A DNA stretch of 19,587 nt from Thermocaproicibacter sp036844765 (GCA_036844765.1 DAIUFE010000031.1:1-19587); one strand, 5' to 3'; counted from the stretch's first letter, positions 7,219 through 15,557 are shown. Numbers and translations: made by a program. Notes: generated by a model not told the origin, from the letters alone.

Positions 7219-9239
7219 GCCTGCGGGCAGCGGCCCGCCGCCGGCGCCTGCAGGATGCGGACGCCCCACGCCCCGAGCGGGATGCGCTCCCCTTTCCGGA
7301 AGCTCTCGCCCGTCAGAAGGTCGGTTGCGCGGGCGTAAGGGCATTCCCATTCCGCGGGGTCCGCACGGTAATGCAGAAGGTAGTGCAGCTCCGCTCCGCC
7401 GGCGGCCGTCCCGCTGCGGACGATCACCGGCCATGCCGCCTTCGGGAGGCTTTCGGCCAGCCCGGCGTCCGCGGCGGCCCGCAGCAGGATCTCCTTCAGG
7501 GTCTCCTTCGCGGTATGGCATCCGATATAATAGGCGAAGCCCTTCCCGTACGCGCCGCGGGTGATGCCGGCATACGCGCCCCAGTACCGGTGCCGGTAGC
7601 GCGCCAGCGTTTCGGCCCCGTCCGCGACCAGCAGCTCCGCCCAGCCGTCCACTTCGCGCCCCAGCAGGGTCGTCCCGCGCGGCGCGGTGGTCTGGCTGTA
7701 ATGGCAGCCGAAGCAGCGGTGCAGCCGGTGCGGGAGCGTATCCGGCCAGACGGAAAGATGTTCGTCCGCCACGAAGGATTTGAACGAGCTGACCAGCACG
7801 CCGCCCCGCTCCACAAACTTCTCCAGCCGTGCGAGGGTCTCCTCGCCGGCGCAGTAAAGCGCCGGCGTCACGATCATCCGGTATTTTTCCGGCTCCAGGC
7901 CGTGCACGTCCACCACGTCGCACTCCATGTTGCTTTCATACAGCGAGTCGTACATCCAGCGCACCACGTCGTTATAGCTCAGCCCCCGGTCGATGGGGAA
8001 CCATTCCAGCGCGCTGAGGGAAAGGTTATCCACCGCGAGGGCGATCCGGTTCTCCTTTTTCAGCCCGCACAGCTGCGGCCCCAGCCTTTTCCATTCCGCG
8101 CCGATACGGCACGCCTCCTCGTAGGCGGGATTCGGGGCGAAGTCGTGGTTCAGCAGGCCCTTCCAATACGTCTCGCAGCCGTTGTGGAGGGAATGCCAGT
8201 TCCAGTACAGGATGCCGTCGGCTCCGCTCGCCAGATGGCTGTACGCCTGCAGCCGGAGCTGCCCGGGATAAGGGGTCCACTCCTTGAAAGCCTGCGCCTG
8301 GGTCTCGAGCACCAGATAGTTTTTCTGCTTCAGGCAGCGGGTGGAGTCGCCGCAGAACGCGATCTCCGCGCCCGTCAGATCGTCCTGCGAGGGATGGTAG
8401 ATATCCGCGCCGCACACCGTGACGGCCTCGGAAGCCTCCCGGTGGCAGATCTCCGGCTGGACGCCGTAGGAGCATCCCTCCGGGGCGGCGCCGAGCCTGC
8501 GCCATTCAAAGTCGAAATTGTGGGTGATGAACTGGTCGGGCCGCTTGTATTCCGACACGACGGCCGCCTGCCATTTGAGGTATCCGGCCGCCAGGCTCCG
8601 GCGGAAGCGGTCGAATTCGCAGGCGAGGCCGCCGTTAACGCAGCCGCGCAGGTCCGGCAGGTCCTCCCAGTCCCCGATGGAATTGCTCCAGTACGCAAGG
8701 CCGAAAGCCCTGTTCAGGTTCTCCGTCGTGCCGAATTTCCGGACCAGATATTCCCGGAACAGCTTCTGGACCCGTTCGGACGCGGTGCCGTAGTATTTCG
8801 TCTCGTTGTCGATCTGGAACCCGACCACGCTCGGGTGGCCCGCCGTATGCTCCAGCAGCTTCCGGATCACCCGCCCGGCGTGAAAGCGGAACGCGGGATC
8901 CATAATGTCCATCGTCTGGCGGCGGCCGTAAAGCTCGCGCCCGCGTTTCGTCAGCGCCATCGCTTCGGGGTGCTCCCGCGCCAGCCACGGCGGGATCGCG
9001 TAGGTCGGCGTTCCGACGATCACGCCGATGCCGGCCGCCTTCGCCGCCGCCAGCGTGCGGTCGAGGCAGGAAAAATCGAACTCGCCGTCCCGCGGCTCCA
9101 GCGTGCTCCAGGTGGATTCCGCAATGCGGATCGTGTTCATGCCGGCCCGCTTCATCATGGCAAGGTCCGTGTCCACCCGGTCGTACGGCAGATATTCCGG
9201 GTAATAGGCCGCGCCGAACATCAGCTTCCGCGTTTTCAT
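7197..9239 (-). CDS. GH42 family beta-galactosidase-like glycoside hydrolase
   Basis: A 680-residue retaining glycosidase of family GH42, which typically removes terminal beta-galactose from oligosaccharides. The TIM barrel starts at once (FGAAYYPEYLPYDR). The acid/base is Glu146 in GFQIDNET and the nucleophile is Glu312 in LVLETQAQAFKEW. ADGILYWNWHSLHNGCETYWKG-type sequence, a trimerisation-like middle domain (ALAVDNLSLSALEWFP onward) and a C-terminal beta domain follow. No signal peptide, so cytoplasmic. The ATG at 9239 is preferred (AAGGGGAG 11 bases upstream); an in-frame ATG at 9266 has a poorer site. The C-terminal tail GRCPQAQPAAEG is encoded largely by a repeat element. It is the last gene of the minus-strand operon. 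Linkage specificity is unproven. Confidence 0.9.
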   Translation of the reverse strand: MKTRKLMFGAAYYPEYLPYDRVDTDLAMMKRAGMNTIRIAESTWSTLEPRDGEFDFSCLDRTLAAAKAAGIGVIVGTPTYAIPPWLAREHPEAMALTKRGRELYGRRQTMDIMDPAFRFHAGRVIRKLLEHTAGHPSVVGFQIDNETKYYGTASERVQKLFREYLVRKFGTTENLNRAFGLAYWSNSIGDWEDLPDLRGCVNGGLACEFDRFRRSLAAGYLKWQAAVVSEYKRPDQFITHNFDFEWRRLGAAPEGCSYGVQPEICHREASEAVTVCGADIYHPSQDDLTGAEIAFCGDSTRCLKQKNYLVLETQAQAFKEWTPYPGQLRLQAYSHLASGADGILYWNWHSLHNGCETYWKGLLNHDFAPNPAYEEACRIGAEWKRLGPQLCGLKKENRIALAVDNLSLSALEWFPIDRGLSYNDVVRWMYDSLYESNMECDVVDVHGLEPEKYRMIVTPALYCAGEETLARLEKFVERGGVLVSSFKSFVADEHLSVWPDTLPHRLHRCFGCHYSQTTAPRGTTLLGREVDGWAELLVADGAETLARYRHRYWGAYAGITRGAYGKGFAYYIGCHTAKETLKEILLRAAADAGLAESLPKAAWPVIVRSGTAAGGAELHYLLHYRADPAEWECPYARATDLLTGESFRKGERIPLGAWGVRILQAPAAGRCPQAQPAAEG
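7210..7245. repeat. Dispersed GC-rich palindromic repeat, copy A (at convergent gene ends)
   Basis: GCAGGCTGAGCCTGC (7210-7224) forms a 7-bp stem around one base. CGGCCCGCCGCCGGC (7231-7245) follows closely. Both 15-base blocks recur exactly, in the same order and strand, at 19098-19112 and 19154-19168. Copy A covers the last codons and stop of the LCP gene, and part of the last 17 codons of the GH42 gene on the other strand. It has no T-run, so terminator activity is uncertain. Confidence 0.7.
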
Positions 9240-9267
9240 GCGCCGCTGCGCTCCCCTTTCCGCCATT

Positions 9268-10398
9268 TCACCCCGCGCGGCGCGGGAACCAACCCAGGCC
9301 GGCGCACTGCCCGAGGTCCCAGGCGTTCAGGCCGGCCTGCTCCGGGCGGTTCGCGGTGTCCGTCAGCAGCTTGTAGCTCCAGTAAAACCAGCCGGAGCAT
9401 TTCTCCCACGCCCGGAGCTGCGCCTCGGCCAGCGCCGTGTAGATTTCCTTCTGCCGCGCTGCGGCGGGCGCCCGGCCCTCCCCGGCTCCGCCGGCCAGCG
9501 AATTGGCCAGGCACCACTCGCCGCAGATCACGGGGAAATACCGCTCCATTTCCGCCACGTCCTTCGCGAAATGCTCCCGGATGAACGAAAGGTAGCCGTC
9601 CATCGTGCGCGGGCAGCCCATCATCTCGGCGCCCATCAGGTACTGGTGCGTGTCCAGCACGACGCCCTTATATTTGTCCTCCCGCATGAAATCCTTCCAG
9701 GCTCCGATGTTGAAGCCGTCGTGGAACACGACGTATTTTTCCTCCGGCAGATAGCGGCGCATCCGGCCGTAGGCCTCGGTGTAGAATCCGCGCAGGAACT
9801 CGTGGGAGATGCTCCGGCTGCCCGCCGCCATGCCGGCGTCGGCCGGCGGGTAGCGCTTCTGCACGCCCAGCTCGAAAATTCCGTCCATCGCGGGCTCGTT
9901 GAGGATCTCGATGCCCCACAGCCCTTTTCTCCGGCCGTACCGCTTCGCCAGGCGCTCCAGCACCGAGAGCTCGAACTCGACCATCTCCGGCTCCTGCGCC
10001 CATTTGCACACGCCGCAGATGCCGCCGTTGTCGAAGCCGTTCTGCCCGTCCGGCGCGGTGTGCAGGTCGATCAGGATCCGCAGGCCGTATTTCTCCGCCC
10101 AGGCGAAGGCTTTGTCCAGATACCCGACGCACCCGGCGAACGGCTCGAAGTCCCCGAAAATGAAATAGGGCACGGGGATGCGCACGGCGTTGAGGCCCAT
10201 CGCGCGGATGGCGATGAAATCGCGCTCCGTGATATATTCCGAGCGGTGGGTCCCGATCCTCGCCTCGTACGCCTCCCGCGGGAGCCGGCGCGGGAGGGAA
10301 TACTCGTCCTGCGCGTCCGTCCCCTCGAACAGGGCGGGGTTCATCCATTTTTCGAGCACGAGCCAGTTGCCGAGATTGACGCCCCTGACCTTTTCCAT
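9268..10398 (-). CDS. GH5 (subfamily 9-like) glycoside hydrolase, exo-beta-1,3-glucanase-like
   Basis: A 376-residue TIM-barrel enzyme. The opening RGVNLGNWLVLEKWMNPALF, then EYITERDFIAIRAMGLNAVR, DLHTAPDGQNGFDN, the acid/base Glu168 in WGIEILNEP, the HQY motif at 251-253 and the nucleophile Glu294 in PVICGEW closely resemble GH5 subfamily 9, whose fungal members are exo-beta-1,3-glucanases also active on some beta-1,6 bonds. There is no signal peptide, so it should act on imported oligosaccharides. The ATG at 10398 (GGGTGG about 5 bases upstream) or the GTG at 10407 could start the gene. It lies 21 bases after the GH30 stop and 28 bases before GH42. Family GH5 is clear; exact substrate is inferred. 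Confidence 0.9.
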   Translation of the reverse strand: MEKVRGVNLGNWLVLEKWMNPALFEGTDAQDEYSLPRRLPREAYEARIGTHRSEYITERDFIAIRAMGLNAVRIPVPYFIFGDFEPFAGCVGYLDKAFAWAEKYGLRILIDLHTAPDGQNGFDNGGICGVCKWAQEPEMVEFELSVLERLAKRYGRRKGLWGIEILNEPAMDGIFELGVQKRYPPADAGMAAGSRSISHEFLRGFYTEAYGRMRRYLPEEKYVVFHDGFNIGAWKDFMREDKYKGVVLDTHQYLMGAEMMGCPRTMDGYLSFIREHFAKDVAEMERYFPVICGEWCLANSLAGGAGEGRAPAAARQKEIYTALAEAQLRAWEKCSGWFYWSYKLLTDTANRPEQAGLNAWDLGQCAGLGWFPRRAG

Positions 10399-10419
10399 CT
10401 CATCCACCCTTTCTCTTTT

Positions 10420-11760
10420 TCACCGGATCACGGCCGTCGAGACGCTGCGGGGCGGGATCGGGAGCTTCGCCGTCTTCCCCTCCGTGCGCAGGCTGACTTC
10501 CCTGCCCTCCCCGGGATTCAGGAAGACCGCGGCCAGCGCGCCGTCGGCGTTTTTGAACGCCGTCGCCTCCAGGTCGGGCGAGCAGCGGGAAAGCCCGATG
10601 CGCACCGCGCCCGGCCGGATATACCGGCTGAACTGCGCGATCGCGTAAAACGTCGGCTGATAACGGACCGTATCCGCGGCCGTGTTGCAGCGGATCGGCG
10701 CGTCGCAGAAGTTGCCCACGTGGTTGGGCCCCCCGTTTTCATCCAGGGCGAGGTTCCAGTCGATCCAGCTGTTCATGCCGTGGTTCATGTCGCCGATCAT
10801 GTCGTGGGCGTATCGCCGCGCATGCTCGGCGCCGGTTCCGGTCCCGCCGGCATTGCGCGCCAGCTCCACGCAGCCCTCGCTGTGCATCAGCTTCAGCGAC
10901 GGGAAATCCTCCCGCACCATCTGCAAAGCCTCAAAGTGGTCCCCGGAATACCAGTGATAGGCCGCGCCGGCGACCATCTTCTCCGTTTCCCCGTCCAAAA
11001 TCCCGCGGACGCGCTCGTAGAGCCGCTCCTTGTTGTGGTCCCAGATATATAGCTCCACATCGCCCAGGCCGTTCTTTTGCAGAGCAGGGGCCAGATGGTT
11101 TTTCAGAAAATCCTTTTCCTCCCCGGCGGAATATTCGCAGGAATCCCAGAGCTGCGCCGCCAGGGGCTCGTTCTGCACCGTCAGCATGGCGACCGGGAAC
11201 CCCAGCTTTTTGTATTCCAGAAGGTACCGGGCAATGTATTCCGCATAGGGTTGGTACCATTCCTTTTTCAGCCGGCCCCCGCCGTTGCGCGCGCCGGTGT
11301 CCTTCATGAACTCCGGCGGGCTCCACGGCGACATCAGCAGCTTCGGCGGCTTCCCGGCCGCCTTCGTCACCCCGCGCAGCAGCGGCCGGACGTATTTCGC
11401 GTCCCGCTCCAGCGAGAAATCCGCAAAGCCGGCGTCCGCCTGCCGCACCGCGCAGTAAGGGCCCAGCGAAAAATCGCAGCTGTCCATCGAAACGCGCCCG
11501 AGCGTGTAACCGATGCCGCCTTCCCCGTAGCAGGCCTCCAGCACTTCCCGGCGCTTGCCTTCGCTCATGCGCGAAAGCGTCCAGCCGGCCGCCTCCGTCA
11601 GCGCGGCGCCGAAACCCTCGAAGCTCTGATAAAGCTTGCGCGGATACAGGTTGACCACCTGGTTTTCCACCGCTTTGACGTCGGGGATCAGCCCGGTCGC
11701 ATAGTCTTTCTGCTTGACGGAATCCTCGAAAACGGCCGAATGCAGAGAAACCCGATTCAT
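10420..11760 (-). CDS. GH30 family glycoside hydrolase (glucosylceramidase/beta-1,6-glucanase type)
   Basis: A 446-residue GH30 enzyme. Motifs are SFEGFGAALTEAAGW (47-60), LGRVSMDSCDFSLGPY, LLMSPWSPPEFMKDTG, the acid/base Glu198 in AMLTVQNEPLAAQ and the nucleophile Glu295 in LMHSEGCVE. A C-terminal beta domain with ATAFKNADGALAAVFLNPGE and PPRSVSTAVI completes the fold. This group includes glucosylceramidases (GH30_1) and endo-beta-1,6-glucanases (GH30_3); the sequence seen does not decide between them. No signal peptide, so cytoplasmic. The ATG at 11760 has a strong GGAGG 11 bases upstream. It is the first gene after the internal terminator that follows the binding-protein gene. Confidence 0.92.
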   Translation of the reverse strand: MNRVSLHSAVFEDSVKQKDYATGLIPDVKAVENQVVNLYPRKLYQSFEGFGAALTEAAGWTLSRMSEGKRREVLEACYGEGGIGYTLGRVSMDSCDFSLGPYCAVRQADAGFADFSLERDAKYVRPLLRGVTKAAGKPPKLLMSPWSPPEFMKDTGARNGGGRLKKEWYQPYAEYIARYLLEYKKLGFPVAMLTVQNEPLAAQLWDSCEYSAGEEKDFLKNHLAPALQKNGLGDVELYIWDHNKERLYERVRGILDGETEKMVAGAAYHWYSGDHFEALQMVREDFPSLKLMHSEGCVELARNAGGTGTGAEHARRYAHDMIGDMNHGMNSWIDWNLALDENGGPNHVGNFCDAPIRCNTAADTVRYQPTFYAIAQFSRYIRPGAVRIGLSRCSPDLEATAFKNADGALAAVFLNPGEGREVSLRTEGKTAKLPIPPRSVSTAVIR

Positions 11761-11808
11761 AAAATTCCTTCCTCCTTTTCCCGGCGCGCCGGGAGCCTTT
11801 CGCGGGAT

Positions 11809-11847
11809 AAAAACGATCTATGGGCCGGGAAGCCCGGTCCATAGATC
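11809..11847 (-). terminator. Internal terminator between solute-binding protein and GH30
   Basis: A 15-bp stem (11815-11829 with 11833-11847, one G-T/G-A position inside) and a 3-base loop. On the minus strand it is followed by GTTTTTATC (T-run at 11809-11813). It lies 15 bases past the binding-protein stop and about 50 bases before the GH30 start. Such elements commonly give partial termination, making more binding protein than downstream enzymes. Confidence 0.8.
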
Positions 11848-11862
11848 CCAATTCCCCGAATT

Positions 11863-13398
11863 TTATTTTCCCATATTGGCCACGTAGTCGTCCAGCTGCT
11901 TCTGAAGCTCGGCGCGGACCTTCTCGATCCCCGCGGCCTCTATTTTCTGCTTGTACTCGGCCAGGCCGGTCTTCGCGTCGGTATATCCGAGCTCCAGCGG
12001 CCACCAGTACTGCTTCTGGACGCTGACGCAGGCGTCGTACTCCGTCTCGATCTTGGAGGTGTCGATCATGAAGCCCACGTACCGCTCCGCCGAATCGTCG
12101 GAGGCGATGTTCTTCTCGAACGTCTTTTTCCATTCCTCATAGGCGTCCGGCGTGCCCACCGCGTCGCGGTTCAGCTCGGTGGTGCGCCCCGCCCACATGT
12201 CGGAGACGGCGTATTTGTTGGTGTCGGTGATCTTGTACTGCCCCTTGTCGTTCAGCGTATAGGTGACGTCCTTCACGCCGTACATAAAGGCGTCGTAGAC
12301 CTCACGGTCGCTGGTGACGAGCTCCCAGAGGGCCATCGCGCGCTCCGGGTTCGGGGAGGTGTTCGAGATCACCATGCAGTCCTGCACGTAGGGCAGATGG
12401 GAGACGTGCTTGTCGAAGTTCGCGTACGCCATGCCGTATTCCGGGTGCAGGATCGCCATGCCGGAAAAATCGTCGAGGTTATGCGTCTTCATCGCGGCCT
12501 TGCCGTTCTGCAGCTTGGTGGAGTCGGTGTCGGAGAGGGCCGATTTGATGAAGAAGCCCTTCTGGTTCCAGCGGGTCATCGTCGCGAGAAAATCGTTGAC
12601 CTGGGGGATCTCGTAAAGGGCGGTCAGCTTCGGGTTCTTCTGGGTCGGGTCGAAGTACAGGAAATCCCCCGTCGTGCCGTTGGAGGCGCGGTAGCCCAGC
12701 AGCCGCAGATACGGATCGTCCCACTCGGAGCCCAGCGAGTAGATGTCCAGCGGCTCCATCTCGGGGTGGGTTTTCTTCACGATGTCGCAGTACGCCTCCA
12801 CGTCTGCGAAGTTCTCCATCTTGCCGCTCCAGCCGGCGTCCTTCACGATGTCGGTGCGGTACAGCGGGCCGACGGCGCTGTATGTGGCCAGCAGCGTGGG
12901 CACGCAGTAATAGTGCCCGTTCACCTTGGCCTCCTGCAGCGCGGCCTTGCTCTGCGCGGCGTAGTTCTTCGGCGCGTACTGGGGCCACAGGTCGTCGAGG
13001 CTCTTGAACGCGCCCTTCTGCGCCATGGAGTAGAAGTTCAGCCACGTGGCGGCGTAGGAGAAGTCGAACGTCTCGCCCGAAGAGAAGAGCAGCGGATATT
13101 TGTTGGCGTAGTCCGCCCACGGGATCCAGCTGATTTTCAGCGTGCAGTTCAGTTTTTCCTTGAGGATCTTATTCAGGTTCTCGTCGGCGACGTCCTGCCC
13201 CGTGGGGCGGTCGCCGATCTCGTACATCACGAGCTCGACCTCCTTCGAGGTGTCGAGCTTCTCCCCGGCCGCCGCCTGCCCGCCCGCGTCTCCGGAGCTT
13301 GCCGGGGCGCCGCCGGAAGGCCCCGCGCAGCCCGCGAGCGCGCCGGCCGCGACCGCGGCCGCGAGGATCAGGGAAACGATCTTGTTCTTTTTCATCAT
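11863..13398 (-). CDS. Lipoprotein solute-binding protein of a CUT1 sugar ABC transporter
   Basis: A 511-residue substrate-capture lipoprotein of the LplA-like family 1 extracellular binding proteins. The signal peptide runs MMKKNKIVSLIL to ALAGC, with lipobox L-A-G-C and Cys24 as the anchor, followed by a Gly/Ser/Ala linker. Mature landmarks are VELVMYEIGDRPTGQDVADE, ENLNKILKEKLNCTLKISWI and PNPERAMALWELVTSDREVY, typical of binding proteins for complex oligosaccharides. AAGGAG lies 5 bases before the ATG at 13398 and 8 before the adjacent ATG at 13395; either may be used. An AT-rich leader (13417-13431) precedes it, unusual for this GC-rich stretch and probably favourable for translation. 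It follows the two permease genes; the ligand is not predictable. Confidence 0.92.
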   Translation of the reverse strand: MMKKNKIVSLILAAAVAAGALAGCAGPSGGAPASSGDAGGQAAAGEKLDTSKEVELVMYEIGDRPTGQDVADENLNKILKEKLNCTLKISWIPWADYANKYPLLFSSGETFDFSYAATWLNFYSMAQKGAFKSLDDLWPQYAPKNYAAQSKAALQEAKVNGHYYCVPTLLATYSAVGPLYRTDIVKDAGWSGKMENFADVEAYCDIVKKTHPEMEPLDIYSLGSEWDDPYLRLLGYRASNGTTGDFLYFDPTQKNPKLTALYEIPQVNDFLATMTRWNQKGFFIKSALSDTDSTKLQNGKAAMKTHNLDDFSGMAILHPEYGMAYANFDKHVSHLPYVQDCMVISNTSPNPERAMALWELVTSDREVYDAFMYGVKDVTYTLNDKGQYKITDTNKYAVSDMWAGRTTELNRDAVGTPDAYEEWKKTFEKNIASDDSAERYVGFMIDTSKIETEYDACVSVQKQYWWPLELGYTDAKTGLAEYKQKIEAAGIEKVRAELQKQLDDYVANMGK

Positions 13399-13524
13399 AC
13401 ATTCTCCTTTGTTCCCAAAAATAATATTTTTACGGCGTTTCCAGCCGGGCCGCGGAAGGCTTGCTTGCTTTCCCACGCCCGCAGTCCCGGCCGGAACTGC
13501 CGGAAGCCCGCCGAACCGCAGAAG

Positions 13525-14472
13525 CTATCCCTTGACGGCGCCGATCGTGATGCCCTTCACAAAATATTTCTGCACGAACGGATAGACCAGCAGGATGGGG
13601 CCCGTCGCCACGACGGCCATCGCCATCTTCAGGGTGTTGGAGGGCACGTTCGCCACCGTGATGCCGGCGCGGCTGGCGATTTGCGCCAGGGCCTGCGTCT
13701 TCTGCAGCAGATTGTAGAGCATGTACTGCAGCGGGTACTTGCTCTCGGTGTTGATATAGAGCATGGCGTTGTACCAGTCGTTCCAGTAGCTGAGCGCGAT
13801 GAACAGGCCGATGGTCGCCAGGCCGGATTTGAGCAGCGGCAGGACGATCTGGGCGAAGATGCGGTATTCGCCCGCGCCGTCGATCTTGGCGGATTCGATC
13901 AGCTCCTTCGGGATCTCCGCGACGAAGCCGCGCATCATCAGCAGGTAGAACACGTTGAAAAGCCCCGGCAGGATCAGCGCCCACAGGCTGTCTTTCAGGT
14001 GCAGGTACTGGATGTAGAAGATATAGGTGCAGACCATGCCGCCGTTGAACAGCGTGGTGAAGTAGAAGAAAAACGAGAACCCGTTGCGGTATTTGAAATC
14101 CTTCCGGCTGATCACGTAGGCCGTCATCGTGGTCAGCAGCAGCCCCATCGCGGTGCCCGCCGCGGTGATGAGGATCGAGACGCCGTACGCCCGCCCGATC
14201 GTCTCCGGCGAATGGAAGATCAGCCGGTACGCCTCGGTCGAGAACGCCGCCGGCAGGATGCGGAACCCGTGGAAGCGGATGTACTGCTCCGAGGTGAACG
14301 AGGCGGAGATCATCACGACGAACGGGATCAGGCACAGCAGCGCCATCAGGGCGACGACGGCGTAGCAGACGACGTAAAAGGTCCGGGAGGAGGCCGGCAT
14401 CCGGATCCTGTTCTTCCCCGCGGCTCCGGCGCCGAAGGCCCCGCCCCGCTTCAGGCTTGTTTCCTGCGTCAA
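13525..14472 (-). CDS. Carbohydrate ABC transporter permease, LplC/YtcP type
   Basis: A 315-residue inner-membrane permease of the CUT1 class with about six TM helices; the first is at residues 32-56 (FYVVCYAVVALMALLCLIPF). The EAA coupling loop that contacts the ATPase is at about 189-216 (KELIESAKIDGAGEYRIFAQ). The ending AVVATGPILLVYPFVQKYFV with GITIGAVKG is typical of LplC relatives. The start is a TTG at 14472: GGAGG lies 9 bases upstream, and the next in-frame ATG (residue 25) would have no such site. It pairs with the upstream LplB-type permease to form the heterodimeric channel. No ATPase gene accompanies them. Confidence 0.92.
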   Translation of the reverse strand: MTQETSLKRGGAFGAGAAGKNRIRMPASSRTFYVVCYAVVALMALLCLIPFVVMISASFTSEQYIRFHGFRILPAAFSTEAYRLIFHSPETIGRAYGVSILITAAGTAMGLLLTTMTAYVISRKDFKYRNGFSFFFYFTTLFNGGMVCTYIFYIQYLHLKDSLWALILPGLFNVFYLLMMRGFVAEIPKELIESAKIDGAGEYRIFAQIVLPLLKSGLATIGLFIALSYWNDWYNAMLYINTESKYPLQYMLYNLLQKTQALAQIASRAGITVANVPSNTLKMAMAVVATGPILLVYPFVQKYFVKGITIGAVKG

Positions 14473-14509
14473 CTCTGTTTTCCTCCCCTGAAAAATGCGT
14501 CTTTTTTTC

Positions 14510-14525
14510 CCCCGCCGCGGCGGGG
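14510..14525. other. 16-bp GC palindrome between the two permease genes
   Basis: CCCCGCCGCGGCGGGG is fully self-complementary and lies in the 58-base spacer between the permease genes, flanked on the plus strand by a T-run at 14502-14508. Read on the transcribed minus strand the run becomes A, so it is not a terminator for the operon. It may be a processing or stability element. Confidence 0.4.
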
Positions 14526-14530
14526 AAGGC

Positions 14531-15457
14531 CTAAAACAGCGCGTAGTCCGGGTCCACTTTCTTCACGGCGGCGTTGACGGCCATGATGATCAGGAAGCAC
14601 AGCGCCGACTGGTAGAACGACGCCGCGGCCGTCATGCCGAGATTGGAGTTCTGCAGCAGCGAGCGGAACACGTAGGTGTCGATCACGTCCGTCGCGTTGA
14701 AGAGCTGCCCGTTGTTCCCCACGATCTGGTAGAACATCTCGAAATCGCCGCGCAGGATGCGCCCCACCTGCAGCAGCAGCATGATCACGATCATCGGCCG
14801 GATGCACGGCAGCGTGACGTACCGCACGCGCTGCGAGACCGTCGCGCCGTCGATATAGGCGGCCTCGTAGATCTCCTGGTCCACGCCGACGATCGCGGCG
14901 ATATAGATCACGGAGTTGTAGCCGCACCACTTCCACGAGTTGAAGCAGCAGATGATGACCGGCCAGACCCACGGCATCGCGTAGAAATTCACCCGGCCGC
15001 CGCCCGCGCCCGTGATCAGATGGTTCATCAGGCCCGTCTCGTAGTTGAACAGCGCGTAGACGAACGTCCCCACGATCACCCAGGAAATGAAGTACGGCAG
15101 GAAGATCACGGACTGCGTGATCTTCTTGAACACCTTCGCGTTGATCTCCGAGATGAAGACCGCGATCAGCACCGCCAGCGCCTGCGAGGTGATCAGGTTC
15201 ACCAGGTTGTAGAGGACCGTGTTTCTGGTGATCAGCCAGCCGGTGCCCGAAGAGAAAAGGTACCGGAAATTCTCGAGGCCGTTCCAGTCGCTCCCGAACA
15301 CCCCGCGGTCGAACCGGTAGTTCTTGAACGCGAGCACCAGCCCGGACATCGGCAGGTACGCGAAGATCAGCGTGAACACCGTCGCCGGCAGGATCATGCT
15401 GAACAGCGCGCGGTTTTTCCGCAGCTCGCAGGTCAGGTTCTTCAGATGCATTCTCAC
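14531..15457 (-). CDS. Carbohydrate ABC transporter permease, LplB type
   Basis: A 308-residue CUT1 permease and first gene of the minus-strand operon. TM helices begin at about residue 20 (MILPATVFTLIFAYLPM); about six are expected. The EAA loop is at about 197-224 (IYEAAYIDGATVSQRVRYVT). SVIFLPYFISWVIVGTFVYA and the ending KKVDPDYALF fit the LplB group. The start is probably the GTG at 15457, with GGGAG 8 bases upstream; the ATG two codons later (15451) has poorer spacing. Long upstream extension of the frame is rejected because it crosses the promoter region. The gene diverges from the response-regulator gene. Confidence 0.92.
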   Translation of the reverse strand: MRMHLKNLTCELRKNRALFSMILPATVFTLIFAYLPMSGLVLAFKNYRFDRGVFGSDWNGLENFRYLFSSGTGWLITRNTVLYNLVNLITSQALAVLIAVFISEINAKVFKKITQSVIFLPYFISWVIVGTFVYALFNYETGLMNHLITGAGGGRVNFYAMPWVWPVIICCFNSWKWCGYNSVIYIAAIVGVDQEIYEAAYIDGATVSQRVRYVTLPCIRPMIVIMLLLQVGRILRGDFEMFYQIVGNNGQLFNATDVIDTYVFRSLLQNSNLGMTAAASFYQSALCFLIIMAVNAAVKKVDPDYALF

Positions 15458-15495
15458 GGTGTTTTCTCCCTTGCGATTGCTCAAGCCGACAAAAT

Positions 15496-15509
15496 AGAAA
15501 CTTGTTTCT
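15496..15509. promoter_or_regulatory. Small inverted repeat at the predicted operon start (possible operator)
   Basis: AGAAAC, TT, GTTTCT: a perfect 6-bp dyad located about +2 to +15 from the predicted minus-strand transcription start. The position suits a repressor or a structured 5' end. No regulator family signature is recognised. Confidence 0.35.
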
Positions 15510-15516
15510 CCCGTAT

Positions 15517-15522
15517 AGTATA
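15517..15522 (-). promoter_or_regulatory. Probable -10 box of the transporter-glycosidase operon
   Basis: Minus-strand TATACT within the AT-rich stretch TATATACTATAC, giving a start near 15511 and a leader of about 55 bases. There is no good -35 at 16-19 bases upstream (the best is TTATCA-like), which fits an activator-dependent promoter, as expected if the adjacent response regulator controls it. Confidence 0.5.
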
Positions 15523-15534
15523 TAAAATGTACGA

Positions 15535-15557
15535 AGGATTGATAAGAGCAAAATCCT
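15535..15557. promoter_or_regulatory. Inverted repeat over the weak -35 region (possible regulator site)
   Basis: AGGATT, 11 bases, AATCCT, with partly matching extensions on both sides (ACGA to the left, ACGA to the right). It covers the -35 zone of the minus-strand promoter and lies between the two divergent promoters, where a regulator could act on both. The link to the neighbouring AraC-type regulator is inference. Confidence 0.4.

Noticed and set aside
5980..7923. A long minus-strand frame across the LCP gene and part of GH42
   Set aside because: It crosses two well-supported genes on different strands and has no coherent domain.
6846..11052. Long plus-strand open frames opposite the glycosidase genes
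   Set aside because: The minus-strand frames carry intact GH42, GH5 and GH30 catalytic motifs; the plus-strand translations are Arg/Ala/Pro-rich and motif-free.
12397..14577. A 726-codon plus-strand frame opposite the binding protein and permease
   Set aside because: Shadow of real minus-strand genes; composition is typical of antisense GC-rich coding DNA.
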